Positions 31,636 through 41,559 of a stretch of 64,000 bases of DNA are shown piece by piece. Source of the stretch: Alcanivorax sp. S71-1-4 (lineage in GTDB: Bacteria; Pseudomonadota; Gammaproteobacteria; Pseudomonadales; Alcanivoracaceae); assembly GCF_009846755.1 (NCBI RefSeq), contig NZ_AQOR01000010.1, positions 1 to 64,000 of the forward strand. The letters are read 5' to 3'. Position 1 is the stretch's first letter. Each line of letters begins with the position of its first letter. A program made the position numbers and the translations under genes. The notes beneath the pieces are model-generated. The model was given only the letters and a program-made list of their open reading frames with translations, searched no databases and was not told the origin of the DNA.

Positions 31636-33450
31636 ATGCCTCAGTACAAGGTTCCGATGCGCGACATGCGCTTCCTGCTCAACGAAGTCTTCGACTACGC
31701 GAGCCATTACAAGACGCTGCCGAACGGTGAAGAAGCCACCCCGGACATGGTGGAGGCAATCCTGTCCGAGTGCGCGCGCCTGTGCGAAAACACCATCGCC
31801 CCGCTGTACCAGAGCGGCGACGAGGAAGGCTGCAAGCTGGTGGACGGCCAGGTCAGCACGCCGAAAGGCTTCAAGGAAGCCTATGACGAATACGTCGCCG
31901 GCGGCTGGCAGGGCCTGTCACACCCGGTGGAGTACGGCGGCCAGGGCCTGCCGATGTCGCTCGGCCTGTTCAAGCAGGAAATGCTCGGCACCGCCAACTG
32001 GTCGTTCGCCATGTACCCGGGCCTGTCGCTGGGCGCGATGAACACCATCATGCTGCACGGCACCGACGAGCAGAAGAACACCTTCCTGACACCGCTGACG
32101 GAAGGCACCTGGGCCGGCACCATGTGCCTGACCGAGCCCCAGTGCGGCACCGACCTGGGCCAGGTGAAGACGCGCGCCGTGCCGGATGGCAACAGTGGCT
32201 ACAAGATCACCGGCACCAAGATCTTCATCTCCTCCGGCGACCATGACCTGACCGAAAATGTGGTGCACATCGTGCTGGCACGGCTGCCGGATGCCCCGCC
32301 GGGCACCAAGGGCATCTCGCTGTTCATTGTGCCGAAGTACCTGCCAGGCAAGATCGGCGAGGACAACGGCGTCAGCGTCGGTGCGCTGGAAAAGAAAATG
32401 GGCATCAAGGCCTCCGCCACCTGCGTGATGAACTTCGATGACGCCACCGGCTTCCTGATCGGCCCGGAGAACGAAGGGCTGGAGTGCATGTTCACCTTCA
32501 TGAACTCGGCGCGTATCGGTACCGCGATGCAAGGGGTGTGTCACGCCGAGCTGTCGTTCCAGGGCGCACTGCCGTACGCCAAGGAACGCCGTTCCATGCG
32601 CGCCCTCGGCGGCAAGCAGGAGCCGGACAAGAACGCCGATGCCATCATTCACCACGGTGACGTGCGCCGCATGCTGCTGACGCAGAAGGCGATCGCCGAA
32701 GGCGGCCGCGCGATGCTGTATTTCACCGCGCAGTATGCCGACCAGATGATCGCCGGCATCCTCGAAGGCGACAAAAAGAAACAGGAATACTGGGACGGCC
32801 AGCTCGGCTTCCTGACACCGATCCTGAAGGGTTTCCTGACCGAGAAGGGCCTGGACTGCGCCAACCTGGGCATGCAGGTGTTCGGTGGCCACGGTTATAT
32901 CCGCGAGCACGGCATGGAGCAGATCTCCCGTGACGCGCGCATCAGCACCCTGTACGAAGGCACCACCGGCATCCAGGCCCTCGACCTGCTCGGCCGTAAA
33001 GTACTGCTGATGACCCGTGGCAAGTGCGTGCGCGAATTCAGCCAGAAACTGGTCGATTTCGGCACCCGCAACATGACCAACAACACGCTGCGCCCGTATG
33101 CATGGAAGCTGCTGAAAATAGCCGCTCAGTGGAATTACCTGACCACCCGCATCATGCTCACCGCGTCGAAAAACCGCGATGTGGTCAGCACCGCCAGCGC
33201 GGATTTCCTGATGTATTCCGGCTACGCCATGATGGCCTACTTCTGGGCACTGATGGCCGCCAAGGCACAGGAAAAAATCGCCACCGGTGGCGAGCAGCCG
33301 AAGGAATTCTACGAGGCCAAGCTGGCCACGGCGGAATTCTATTTCGAGCACATGCTGCCGCAGGCGAAAGGCCATGCCGACAGCATGCTCAAGCCGACCA
33401 AAGTCATGATGCAACTGAAGCCGGAGCACTTTTCGTTCGACTACGAGTGA
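31636..33450 (+). CDS. Acyl-CoA dehydrogenase (long FadE1/FadE2-like, about 600 residues)
   Basis: An FAD enzyme for the first step of fatty-acid beta-oxidation. The 604 residues start MPQYKVPMRDMRFLLNEVF, characteristic of the long Pseudomonas FadE/DmdC-like group. The flavin segment MCLTEPQCGTDLG and the catalytic Glu441 in STLYEGTTGIQALDL are present, and the extended C-terminal domain is complete. AAAGGAG lies before ATG 31636; earlier frame to 31546 is noncoding. About 270 bases upstream have no gene. A strong terminator follows. Substrate length cannot be read from sequence. Confidence 0.93.
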   Translation: MPQYKVPMRDMRFLLNEVFDYASHYKTLPNGEEATPDMVEAILSECARLCENTIAPLYQSGDEEGCKLVDGQVSTPKGFKEAYDEYVAGGWQGLSHPVEYGGQGLPMSLGLFKQEMLGTANWSFAMYPGLSLGAMNTIMLHGTDEQKNTFLTPLTEGTWAGTMCLTEPQCGTDLGQVKTRAVPDGNSGYKITGTKIFISSGDHDLTENVVHIVLARLPDAPPGTKGISLFIVPKYLPGKIGEDNGVSVGALEKKMGIKASATCVMNFDDATGFLIGPENEGLECMFTFMNSARIGTAMQGVCHAELSFQGALPYAKERRSMRALGGKQEPDKNADAIIHHGDVRRMLLTQKAIAEGGRAMLYFTAQYADQMIAGILEGDKKKQEYWDGQLGFLTPILKGFLTEKGLDCANLGMQVFGGHGYIREHGMEQISRDARISTLYEGTTGIQALDLLGRKVLLMTRGKCVREFSQKLVDFGTRNMTNNTLRPYAWKLLKIAAQWNYLTTRIMLTASKNRDVVSTASADFLMYSGYAMMAYFWALMAAKAQEKIATGGEQPKEFYEAKLATAEFYFEHMLPQAKGHADSMLKPTKVMMQLKPEHFSFDYE

Positions 33451-33469
33451 GGTGCATCCTGCGCAGGAG

Positions 33470-33491
33470 AAGGCCCTTCGGGGCCTTTTTT
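33470..33491 (+). terminator. Rho-independent terminator of the acyl-CoA dehydrogenase gene
   Basis: AAGGCCC, loop TTCG, GGGCC and TTTTTT. A short classic hairpin 20 bases past the stop. Confidence 0.9.
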
Positions 33492-33543
33492 GATGGTGTG
33501 ATGGCCTGGGTTGAGGGTGCGGTGGATAGAACCAGAGTTTAAC

Positions 33544-35907
33544 TTATCCCCCGCCCGTCCGCGGCGGCAGCCATTTGTATAACGTGGCGGTCACTTGCTG
33601 CAACGTCAGCGGCTTGGACAGGTGATCATCCATGCCCGCGGCCAGGCAGCGTTCACGATGTTCGCTCAGTGCGTGGGCCGTGAGCGCGATGACCGGCCGG
33701 TGCGGCAGGGCGCCGCTGCGTTCCAGCAAACGAATACGTCGCGTGGTTTCATACCCGTCCAGGCCGGGCATTTCACAATCCATCAGAATCAGGTCGAAGC
33801 GGTCCCCTGCCGCCAGCATCTCCAGCGCTTCTTCCCCACCCGAGGCCAGTGACGCGCTCACCCCCAGCCGTCCGAGCAGCGCCCGCACCACCATCTGGTT
33901 GACGGCGTTGTCTTCCACCAACAGGACTTTCACGCCCGCAAAACTGGAGGGTGACGGCTCATCCGTGCCAAGCTCCGGCGGCCGCCCCTGCAACAACCGC
34001 ACGCGGAAGTGAAAGCGCGAGCCCTGCCCGGCGCGGCTTTCAACTTCTATACCACCGCCCATCAGCTCCACCAGTTGCCGGGAGATTGCCAGCCCCAGCC
34101 CGGTGCCCCCGTAACGCCGCGTGGTGGAAATATCCGCCTGCTGGAACGATTCGAACAATTGCGCCACCTGGACGCGGGTCATGCCGATGCCCTCGTCGGC
34201 CACCACACAGTGCAGCCACACCACATCGCCTTTGAGAACACAGTGCGCGCTCAACCGCACCTCACCACGCTGAGTGAATTTCACCGCATTGGAGAGCAGG
34301 TTCAGCACCACCTGGCGCAGGCGCGGGCCGTCACCGGACACCCATTCGGGCAGGTCGGCAGACAGGTCCGCCACCAGCCGCAGGCCTTTCTGTTCCGCGC
34401 TGCCGTGGAAAATGGTCAGGCAGTCTTCCAGCAGTTTCGGCAGGTTGAAGTCGTGGGCTTCCAGTTCCAGCTTGCCGGCCGCGATCTTGGAATAGTCGAG
34501 AATGTCGTTGATGACACCAAGCAGGCTCTGGCCGGCGTTGTAGATGGTGTCCATGTAGTTGCGCTGGGTCGGGTCCAGCCGTGTATCGCGCATCAGTTCC
34601 GTCAGCCCGAGCACTGCGTTCATCGGCGTGCGGATCTCATGGCTCATGCGCGCCAGAAATTCGCTTTTTGCCGCATTGTCGGCCTGCGCGCGGGCCATCT
34701 CGTGAGCGCGCTCCAGGCTTTCGCGCTTGAGAGTGTTGAGCCGGCCGGCCAGCCCCAGCGACAGCAGGATCTGCTGGCAGGCCAGCGCAATCTGCAGGCC
34801 GTGCAGGTTGAGCAGCACCGGGAAGGTACCCAGCAGGCCGTAGGTGTTCAGCGCCAGCGCCACCACCATCACCAGGAACAGCCCCCAGGCAAGCAGAAAG
34901 ACCCGGGCTTGCGGCCGCTGGCGCCACAGGCAGATCAGGCCCACCGGCATCAGCGTGGCGATGGTCAGAATCGCAAAGACGCCCTGCAGGTGGTTCATGC
35001 TGCCGTGTGGCAGCAACAACTGGCCGAGCATCGCCAGGCTCAGTGCCCCGATCAGCAACCGCAGAAAGCCGTCGGTTTTCGGCAGCGAGGCGGTATCGAG
35101 AAAATCACGCGCGAACAGTGCACCGGAAAGCAGCGCCAGATAGGCCGCCAGAAACGGCAGGTCCGCCGGCCACGGCAGCAGTGCCGGCCAGAACCGTTGC
35201 GCCACACCCTGCAGGCAGGCGACGTACAACAGGGCGCTGCCAACATGCAGCACATAGAAACGGTTGGCTTTCTCGCGTGCACCAAGCCAGAGCACAAGAT
35301 GATAGGCAAACAGGCCGAAGCCGATGCCATACAGGACGCCCAGTATCCAGTCATGGCCCAGCGCATACTCCAGCCAGGGCTGGCTGCCGCTGAGTTGCAC
35401 GGGCACCGTCATGGAGCTTTGCGTCTGCACACGCAGGTACAGCGCCTGTGAGGATGCCGCCGGCAGGCTCAGCGGCACCGTGAAGGCACGGGTGGCCACT
35501 GGCCGCTCAGCAAACGGCATCGCCTCGCCCAGAGACCAGTGCGCGCGCGGTAGCGGGTCATCGCCCTGCACCAGATACACGTCCAGCGCATCCAGCAGCG
35601 CATAATCCACCGTTAACCACAACGGCAGCGGTGCATCACCGTGGTGCAGCAGTGACACCCGAAACCAGCAGGCGTCATCGCGGTAGCCGAGCGCCACCTG
35701 GGCGCTGCCAACACGGCGATAGTCCTGTTGCCGGGCCTGGGCCAGCGTGGCCTGTCCGTCGCCGTCACACCAGTAGTCGAGATAGGATGCCAGCGCCGTG
35801 GGCGCCACCGGGGGGCTCAGTGTCAGGGGCGCCGCCATCGCCGGCGCCACGCTGATCACGCTGATCAGCCAAAGCCAAAATGCACACACTCCCTTCCTGG
35901 TCGTCAT
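33544..35907 (-). CDS. Hybrid sensor histidine kinase with 7TMR-DISM sensor and C-terminal receiver
   Basis: A membrane sensor of 787 residues. After a signal peptide (residues 1-25) comes a periplasmic DISMED2-like domain to about 185. Seven membrane helices (about 190-390) and a short coiled coil follow. The kinase core has His423 in RMSHEIRTPMNAVLG and the ATPase GGTGLGLAISRQLVELMGG. A receiver domain ends it, with the phospho-acceptor in DLILMDCEMPGLDGYETT. No Hpt domain follows, so phosphate must pass to another protein. ATG 35907 has GGGA upstream. It is convergent with the acyl-CoA dehydrogenase gene and divergent from the SDR gene; no cognate regulator is adjacent. Confidence 0.92.
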   Translation of the reverse strand: MTTRKGVCAFWLWLISVISVAPAMAAPLTLSPPVAPTALASYLDYWCDGDGQATLAQARQQDYRRVGSAQVALGYRDDACWFRVSLLHHGDAPLPLWLTVDYALLDALDVYLVQGDDPLPRAHWSLGEAMPFAERPVATRAFTVPLSLPAASSQALYLRVQTQSSMTVPVQLSGSQPWLEYALGHDWILGVLYGIGFGLFAYHLVLWLGAREKANRFYVLHVGSALLYVACLQGVAQRFWPALLPWPADLPFLAAYLALLSGALFARDFLDTASLPKTDGFLRLLIGALSLAMLGQLLLPHGSMNHLQGVFAILTIATLMPVGLICLWRQRPQARVFLLAWGLFLVMVVALALNTYGLLGTFPVLLNLHGLQIALACQQILLSLGLAGRLNTLKRESLERAHEMARAQADNAAKSEFLARMSHEIRTPMNAVLGLTELMRDTRLDPTQRNYMDTIYNAGQSLLGVINDILDYSKIAAGKLELEAHDFNLPKLLEDCLTIFHGSAEQKGLRLVADLSADLPEWVSGDGPRLRQVVLNLLSNAVKFTQRGEVRLSAHCVLKGDVVWLHCVVADEGIGMTRVQVAQLFESFQQADISTTRRYGGTGLGLAISRQLVELMGGGIEVESRAGQGSRFHFRVRLLQGRPPELGTDEPSPSSFAGVKVLLVEDNAVNQMVVRALLGRLGVSASLASGGEEALEMLAAGDRFDLILMDCEMPGLDGYETTRRIRLLERSGALPHRPVIALTAHALSEHRERCLAAGMDDHLSKPLTLQQVTATLYKWLPPRTGGG

Positions 35908-36086
35908 GCCTGTCCCTGCGTGCTTTATGTTGTTCGTTGTTTCTACCGATACTACTGACAACCGGCAGTGAGATGCCATGGGTGACCCAACGGCCATCGG
36001 CCTCTGCCTGCCGCGCGTAGGCAGGATGCTCTGCTTCCTTTAGTCTTTCGCCCTATCGCCACGCGGCGGCCAGAGAGGATGGCGTC

Positions 36087-36893
36087 ATGTCTTACTATCA
36101 GGGTAAACGGGTATTGATCACCGGAGCCGGCTCCGGCATCGGTGCGCTGATGGCCGAGCAGCTTGGCCGTCGCGGCGCCGAAGTGATCGTGACCGCGCGC
36201 CGGCGCAAACCGGCAGAAGACGTGGCACGGCGGGTGCAGGCGGCCGGAGGGCGCGGCCACGCCCGGCTGCTGGACGTCAGCGACCTGGACAGTATTGCGC
36301 CGTTTCGCGACCAGTTGCACGCCGAGATCGGCGAGATCGATATCCTGGTCAATAACGCCGGCGTGGTATTCGGCGGCGAATTCGAACAGGTGGCACTGAG
36401 CGAACATCTGAACACTCTGCAGATCAACACGCTCGGGCTGATAGCAATGAGCCACGCCTTCATGGACGACCTGCGCAACGCCCCCCAGGGGCACCTGGTG
36501 AATATTGCCAGCGCCAGCGCGTATATCGGCCTGCCGTTCGGCAGCACCTACGCCGCCAGCAAGTGGGCGGTGCTGGGCTTTTCCGAATCGTTGCGGCTGG
36601 AATTGAAAGAGCGGGCCATCAACAATGTGTCAGTGACCACCGTGTGCCCGAGCTACATCAGCACCGGCATGTTCGACGGCGTGCGTAACCCGATTCTGTC
36701 GCCGATGCTGACCCCGGAGAAAGTGGTCAAATCCATCCTGCGCGGCGTGAAACACCGGCAGGCCCTAGTGGTCGAACCGCCACTGGTACGTGGCATCGAC
36801 CTGCTCAAGGGGGCGCTGCCGGGGCCCATATGGGATGAAGTCGCCAAACGCTCCGGCATCTCTACCTCGATGCGACATTGGCAAGGCAAATAG
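36087..36893 (+). CDS. Short-chain dehydrogenase/reductase beside the wax ester synthase
   Basis: A 268-residue classical SDR. The cofactor loop TGAGSGIG is at residues 12-19 and NNAG at 89-92. The catalytic set is Ser142/Ser144, Tyr155 and Lys159. TARRRK after strand 2 suggests NADP(H) preference. The C-terminal extension (GVKHRQALVVEPPLVRGIDLLKG) resembles lipid-related SDRs. It lies 70 bases before the wax ester synthase gene on the same strand, so it may act on a long-chain alcohol, aldehyde or ketone; this is inference from context. Confidence 0.88.
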   Translation: MSYYQGKRVLITGAGSGIGALMAEQLGRRGAEVIVTARRRKPAEDVARRVQAAGGRGHARLLDVSDLDSIAPFRDQLHAEIGEIDILVNNAGVVFGGEFEQVALSEHLNTLQINTLGLIAMSHAFMDDLRNAPQGHLVNIASASAYIGLPFGSTYAASKWAVLGFSESLRLELKERAINNVSVTTVCPSYISTGMFDGVRNPILSPMLTPEKVVKSILRGVKHRQALVVEPPLVRGIDLLKGALPGPIWDEVAKRSGISTSMRHWQGK

Positions 36894-36963
36894 TGGTCTG
36901 CGTTTTGCAGGCATTAAAACCGCGACAACACGATCAGCGATAACGATAGCAGAAGGATCTCTG

Positions 36964-38340
36964 ATGAAAGCGCTCAGCCCGGTCGATCAACTGTTTCTCT
37001 GGCTGGAAGGCCGCCAGCAGCCCATGCATGTGGCTGGCCTGCAACTGTTCAGTTTCCCTGAGGACGCAGGGCCGAAGTATGTCAGCGAGCTGGCCCAGTC
37101 CATGCGCGACTACTGCTGCCCGGTGGCGCCCTTCAACCAGCGGCTGTTCACCCGGTTCGGACAGAGCTTCTGGATCGAGGACAAGCAGTTTGATATCGAC
37201 CACCATTTCCGCCACGAGGCGCTGCCGAAGCCGGGCCGGATCCGCGAGCTGCTGTCGCTGGTGTCCGCCGAGCACTCCAACCTGCTCGACCGTGAACGTC
37301 CACTGTGGGAAGCGCATTTGATCGAAGGTATTCGCGGTCGCCGCTTCGCGCTCTACACCAAAGTGCACCACTCGGTGGTGGATGGGATTTCCGCCATGCG
37401 CATGGGCATGCGGGCGCTGTCCTCGGACCCGAACGAACGCGACCTGCCGCCGGTATGGGCCAACACCCCCAAGCGCCGCGAACGCATGCAGCTTACCGCC
37501 AACCCGGTGGCCGCCGTCAGCGGCCTGGCGCGCCTCACCGCCGGCCTGAGCAAACAGATTGCGACCGTGCCAGCACTGGCGCGGGAGGTCTATCAGATGA
37601 CGCAAAAAGCGCGCGGTGACGAGGACTATGTATCGATCTTCCAGGCGCCGCAGAGCATCATCAACCAGCGCATCACCGGTAGCCGCCGGTTTGCGGCGCA
37701 GTCGTACAACACCAGCCGTTTCAAGGCGATCAGCAAGGTGTTCGGCTGCACCCTCAACGACATCGTGCTGGCGGTGTGTGGCAGTGCGCTGCGCGAATAT
37801 CTGATCAGCCAGAATGCGCTGCCGGACAAGCCGCTGATCGCGATGGTGCCGGTGAACCTGCGCCAGGACGACAGCGCTGGCGGCAACCAGATCGCCATGA
37901 TCCTGGCCAACCTGGGCACGCACATCGCCGACCCGGCCAACCGCCTGCGCGTGATCAAGGCCTCGGTGGAAGAAGCCAAGTGCCGCTATAAACAGATGAC
38001 GCCGGCGGAAATTCTCAACCTGACCGCCCTGATGATGGCCCCCACCGGCCTCAACCTGCTGACTGGCCTGGCACCGGAGTGGCGCGCTTTCAATGTGATC
38101 ATCTCCAACGTGCCCGGCCCGAAGGAACCGCTGTACTGGAACGGCGCGAAACTGGAAGGCATGTACCCGGTGTCCATCGCGCTGAACCAGATCGCGCTGA
38201 ACATCACGCTGACCAGTTATGTCGACCAGCTCGAGTTCGGGTTCATTGGTTGCCGTCGGACCCTGCCGTCGATGCAACGCCTGCTCGATTATCTGGAACA
38301 CGGGCTGCGCGAACTGGAAGTGGCGGCAAATTTGAAGTGA
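36964..38340 (+). CDS. atfA: Wax ester synthase / diacylglycerol acyltransferase (WS/DGAT)
   Basis: Joins acyl-CoA to long-chain alcohols or diacylglycerol, making storage wax esters and triacylglycerol. At 458 residues it is nearly the length of Alcanivorax borkumensis AtfA1, which it closely resembles from the first residues (MKALSPVDQLFLWLE). The catalytic HHSVVDG is at residues 135-141, and NIALS-type and PGP motifs (IISNVPGPKEPLYWNG) lie in the C-terminal half. The ATG at 36964 follows AAGGA by 8 bases; the frame remains open to 36790, inside the SDR gene. It probably forms a unit with the SDR gene. Confidence 0.96.
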   Translation: MKALSPVDQLFLWLEGRQQPMHVAGLQLFSFPEDAGPKYVSELAQSMRDYCCPVAPFNQRLFTRFGQSFWIEDKQFDIDHHFRHEALPKPGRIRELLSLVSAEHSNLLDRERPLWEAHLIEGIRGRRFALYTKVHHSVVDGISAMRMGMRALSSDPNERDLPPVWANTPKRRERMQLTANPVAAVSGLARLTAGLSKQIATVPALAREVYQMTQKARGDEDYVSIFQAPQSIINQRITGSRRFAAQSYNTSRFKAISKVFGCTLNDIVLAVCGSALREYLISQNALPDKPLIAMVPVNLRQDDSAGGNQIAMILANLGTHIADPANRLRVIKASVEEAKCRYKQMTPAEILNLTALMMAPTGLNLLTGLAPEWRAFNVIISNVPGPKEPLYWNGAKLEGMYPVSIALNQIALNITLTSYVDQLEFGFIGCRRTLPSMQRLLDYLEHGLRELEVAANLK

Positions 38341-38343
38341 ACG

Positions 38344-38391
38344 TGGCGGCGGGCGACGAGCCGCGAGCAGAAGGCTTGTAGCCCGCCGCCA
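38344..38391. terminator. Long GC stem between convergent atfA and the slipin gene
   Basis: TGGCGGCGGGC (38344-38354) and GCCCGCCGCCA (38381-38391) form a perfect 11-bp stem around 26 bases. It lies 3 bases past the atfA stop and 4 before the slipin stop, so it can serve both. No T run is present. Confidence 0.5.
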
Positions 38392-38394
38392 TGT

Positions 38395-39135
38395 TCAAGG
38401 TTTCTTCCTGAACATCTCCATCACATCCATCGGCAGCGGAAACACGATGGTGGATGAATTCTTGTTCGACATGTCACTCATGGTCTGCAGGTAGCGCAGC
38501 TGCATGGCGCCCGGCGTGGCGCTCATGATGTTGGCGGCCTCCACCAGTTTTTCGGCGGCCTGCTGTTCACCTTCGGCGTGAATCACCTTGGCACGCCGCT
38601 CCCGTTCGGCTTCCGCCTGGCGGGCAATGGCGCGGATCATGTTTTCGTTCAGGTCGACGTGCTTGATCTCCACGTTCTGCACCTTGATGCCCCAGTTGTC
38701 GGTCTGCTCATCCAGGATTTCCTGAATATCGATATTGAGCTTGTCGCGCTCGGACAACATTTCATCCAGGTCATGTTTGCCCAGCACAGAGCGCAGCGTG
38801 GTCTGCGCCAGCTGGCTGGTGGCACTGTAGTAATCCTCCACCTGAATGATCGCCTTGTTCGGGTCCACCACGCGGAAATACAGCACCGCATTCACGCGCA
38901 CGGTGACGTTGTCGCGCGAGATCACATCCTGGCTCGGCACATCCAGCGTGATGGTGCGCAGGTCCACGCGCACCATCTGCTGGACACCGGGAATCACAAT
39001 GATCAGACCCGGCCCTTTCACACCCTGGAAGCGGCCGAGAAAAAACACCACGCCACGCTGATACTCGGGCAGGATGCGCACTGACAACGCGACCAGGCCA
39101 AGCACAAACAGAATGGGTATCAGATAAGCAATCAT
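38395..39135 (-). CDS. Slipin (stomatin/SPFH-domain) membrane protein
   Basis: A 246-residue membrane scaffold. One N-terminal helix (residues 2-22) is followed by the SPFH domain ([16 protein letters not shown], then [20 protein letters not shown]) and a charged helix ([20 protein letters not shown]) ending in MFRKKP. Slipins pair with NfeD proteases, and here the start overlaps the NfeD stop (ATGA). The pair probably organises or cleaves membrane proteins; substrate unknown. Confidence 0.93.
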   Translation of the reverse strand: MIAYLIPILFVLGLVALSVRILPEYQRGVVFFLGRFQGVKGPGLIIVIPGVQQMVRVDLRTITLDVPSQDVISRDNVTVRVNAVLYFRVVDPNKAIIQVEDYYSATSQLAQTTLRSVLGKHDLDEMLSERDKLNIDIQEILDEQTDNWGIKVQNVEIKHVDLNENMIRAIARQAEAERERRAKVIHAEGEQQAAEKLVEAANIMSATPGAMQLRYLQTMSDMSNKNSSTIVFPLPMDVMEMFRKKP

Positions 39136-40571
39136 GATCTGTTCTCCTCATGCAGCGCCGGTGCGGCGGCACCGGCGGGTTCAACCTTCAGGCGCAGGCC
39201 ATCCACAGCGACCACGCGCAATGTCTCGCCACGGCGCACCCGGCCCGGTGCGCTGGCCAGCCAGGATTCACCCAGCAGCCGTACCCGGCCTTCGCCCTGG
39301 AAATCACTTTGTGCCGTGGCCAGCTGGCCGATCAGCGCCTCTTCGCCTGTCTGCGGTGGCCGTCGTCGCAAGCGCAGCAGGCGCGTCAGGGTCCACAGCA
39401 TGAAGCCGGCGGACACCAGCGCGAGGCCGCCAATCAGCGGCAATGAGATACGCAGGTGCGCATCGTCCAGCAGGATCACCGAGCCGAACACGAACGCCAC
39501 CACGCCACCCAGCCCGAGCGCGCCGAAACTGGGCATGAACGCTTCACCCACCATGAAGGCCACCCCCAGCAGGATCAGCGCCAGGCCGGCGTAGTTGACC
39601 GGCAAGACCTGAAACGCATACAGCGCCAGCACCAGGCAGATGGCACCGATCACGCCGGGATAAATATTGCCGGGGCTGGCCAGTTCGAAAATGATGCCGT
39701 AGAAGCCGACCAGCATCAGGAAGTAGGCAATGTTGGGGTTGGTGATCACCGACAGCAGTTGATTGCGCCAGTCCGGTTCCAGCGTCACCACGCCGGCGCC
39801 GGCGGTTTGCAGGGTGCGCGTGCCGCCGTCGAGCGCCACCTCGCGGCCATCAAGCTGCGTCAGCAGGTCCTCCAGGCTCGGCGCCACATAGTCGATCACC
39901 TGCTGCGCCAGCGCCTCCGGGGCGGTCAGGTTTACCGCGTCACGCACCGCCTGCTCGGCCCACTCGGCATTGCGGCCACGCAGCTCTGCCAGGCTGCGGA
40001 TGTACGCCACCGCGTCTTCCAGCACCTTGCGCTCCATCGCCGTACCGCCGCGGCGCTTGCCGTCTTCATCCGTCTCGCCTTCTTTTTCTGCGTCAGGCTG
40101 CCCGGGCTGCCCGGGCATGCCGCCGATCTGCACCGGTGTCGCCGAGCCCAGATGGGTCGAGGGCGCCATGGCGGCAATGTGGCTGGCATAAAGCAGATAG
40201 GTCCCGGCGCTGGCGGCCCGTGCGCCACCGGGGCTGACATACACCGCGACCGGCACGGGTGAGGCCAGGATCTCCTTGATCATGTCGCGCATGGCACTGT
40301 CGAGCCCGCCGGGGGTATCCAGGCGAACCACCACCAGTTGCGCGCCGTGTTCATCGCGGGCGGTGGCCATGCTGCGCGACAGGTAGTCCGTCGTGGCAGG
40401 GCCAATCGGCCCGTCGATGTCGAGTACCACGACCGGAGCGCGCGAGGCCTGGCCCGTGGAAATCATCGACGCCAGGCTCATGAGGCTGCCCAGCACCAGA
40501 CAGGTGAGTGCACCAAGGGCCCGCCATCGACGGCCCGGCGGGGGGATATTGGAAGCGGAATGTGCAGCCAC
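39132..40571 (-). CDS. NfeD family membrane serine protease (ClpP-like)
   Basis: A 479-residue protein. A signal or anchor helix lies near residues 15-40. The ClpP-like protease domain follows, with [16 protein letters not shown] and the serine motif [14 protein letters not shown]. Four to five membrane helices and a C-terminal OB-fold domain ([12 protein letters not shown]) complete it. A charged insert after [12 protein letters not shown] (about 20 residues, Glu/Asp/Lys-rich) lies within the protease domain. GTG 40571 has AGGAGGG upstream and is preferred over the frame start at 40688. It heads the operon with the slipin gene. Confidence 0.92.
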   Translation of the reverse strand: MAAHSASNIPPPGRRWRALGALTCLVLGSLMSLASMISTGQASRAPVVVLDIDGPIGPATTDYLSRSMATARDEHGAQLVVVRLDTPGGLDSAMRDMIKEILASPVPVAVYVSPGGARAASAGTYLLYASHIAAMAPSTHLGSATPVQIGGMPGQPGQPDAEKEGETDEDGKRRGGTAMERKVLEDAVAYIRSLAELRGRNAEWAEQAVRDAVNLTAPEALAQQVIDYVAPSLEDLLTQLDGREVALDGGTRTLQTAGAGVVTLEPDWRNQLLSVITNPNIAYFLMLVGFYGIIFELASPGNIYPGVIGAICLVLALYAFQVLPVNYAGLALILLGVAFMVGEAFMPSFGALGLGGVVAFVFGSVILLDDAHLRISLPLIGGLALVSAGFMLWTLTRLLRLRRRPPQTGEEALIGQLATAQSDFQGEGRVRLLGESWLASAPGRVRRGETLRVVAVDGLRLKVEPAGAAAPALHEENRS

Positions 40572-40929
40572 GTCTCGCCCTCCTGTGCAGGGTGCCGGCG
40601 CGGTAACAGGCCCCGTTTTTCGCCTGCCATCGCCCGTGTCAGTGTGACACAGGGCCACCGGATAGGTTCGTCCGGCGCCCGTCGGCAACCTCTACTGAAC
40701 AACAATTTACCTTTGAGCTCAACAAGATAGCGGCAACGCCACCGCCTCCTGCGCGGCTGCAAAAAAATACTGGCGCGCCCCAGGGAAACGGCGTAAGGTG
40801 CCTAAAGCTGCAGAAGGAAGGCAGTGGATGTTTTGGTCGTTCCCGTCTGTGTTACCTCCTCAACACCCCCAAACCCCGAAGACTGCACGCGACACACGAA
40901 TTTGATTGGTTTTCTGAGGTATAGATTCA
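40572..40929. other. Divergent spacer between the nfeD and cold shock genes
   Basis: About 358 bases with no gene. It holds the nfeD upstream region and a probable long leader of the cold shock gene. The last 90 bases before the ATG are pyrimidine-rich with poor pairing. No convincing promoter hexamers were identified. Confidence 0.5.
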
Positions 40930-41133
40930 ATGGCTACCGGCACTGTTAAATGGTTCAACGAGTCCAAGGGTTTTGGCTTCATTACTCAGGACGACGGCGG
41001 CGCAGACGTATTCGTACATTTCAGCGCGATTCAGGGCACCGGTTTCAAGACGCTGCAGGAAGGTCAGAAAGTGACCTATGAAATCCAGCAAGGTCCGAAA
41101 GGTCCTCAAGCGGCTAACGTTACCCCTGGCTGA
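40930..41133 (+). CDS. Cold shock domain protein (CspA family)
   Basis: A 67-residue single-stranded nucleic-acid-binding protein. It shows the family start [18 protein letters not shown] with RNP1 (KGFGFI) and RNP2 (VFVHF). It is an RNA chaperone by family. The ribosome site is GAGGT, and a strong terminator lies 24 bases past the stop. Confidence 0.97.
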   Translation: MATGTVKWFNESKGFGFITQDDGGADVFVHFSAIQGTGFKTLQEGQKVTYEIQQGPKGPQAANVTPG

Positions 41134-41156
41134 TCACCCTCTGGTGATACGCTGAC

Positions 41157-41184
41157 AAAAAACCCCACCCCGGTGGGGTTTTTT
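41157..41184 (+). terminator. Rho-independent terminator of the cold shock gene
   Basis: AAAAAACCCCACC pairs perfectly with GGTGGGGTTTTTT (13-bp stem, 2-base spacer). The A and T runs on both sides make it work in either direction. Confidence 0.92.
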
Positions 41185-41203
41185 GTGCACGGGAAACAGC
41201 TTC

Positions 41204-41482
41204 TCAAGGCTCGCCGGCAGCGCCGAGCAGGTGCATTTTTTTGGCCCGGCTGAGGCGCTTGATGGCCGCCTCGCGACGCAAGGCGTCGCTGCGGGAGGCA
41301 TGCTGTTCGTGCCAGACCAGTTCTACCGGCCGTCGCGCCCGCGTGTAGCGGGCGCCGGTGCGGTCATGGTTGTGCGCCAGCACACGGCGCTGTAAATCAT
41401 TGGTAATACCAGTGTACAGACTGGCGTCCGCACAGCGCAGGATATACACAAACCACACCATCTCCGGCGTTTTCGCCACCAT
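41204..41482 (-). CDS. GIY-YIG nuclease superfamily protein (YhbQ-like)
   Basis: A 92-residue single-domain GIY-YIG protein. The two motif strands read FVYILRC and LYTGITNDLQRR, followed by the conserved Arg and HNHDRTGARYTRARRPVELV. A late Glu in REAAIKRL completes the active-site pattern. It resembles UPF0213/YhbQ proteins, which are implicated in nucleic-acid cleavage. Start choice is uncertain: 41482, or the Met at 41461. It is convergent with the cold shock gene. Confidence 0.9.
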   Translation of the reverse strand: MVAKTPEMVWFVYILRCADASLYTGITNDLQRRVLAHNHDRTGARYTRARRPVELVWHEQHASRSDALRREAAIKRLSRAKKMHLLGAAGEP

Positions 41483-41559
41483 CTTTTAACGACCCTTCAC
41501 CGTCCCGACGGGACACCATGCTATCATCAGCGCTTCTGTTGCCATCAGGGATTGCAGGC

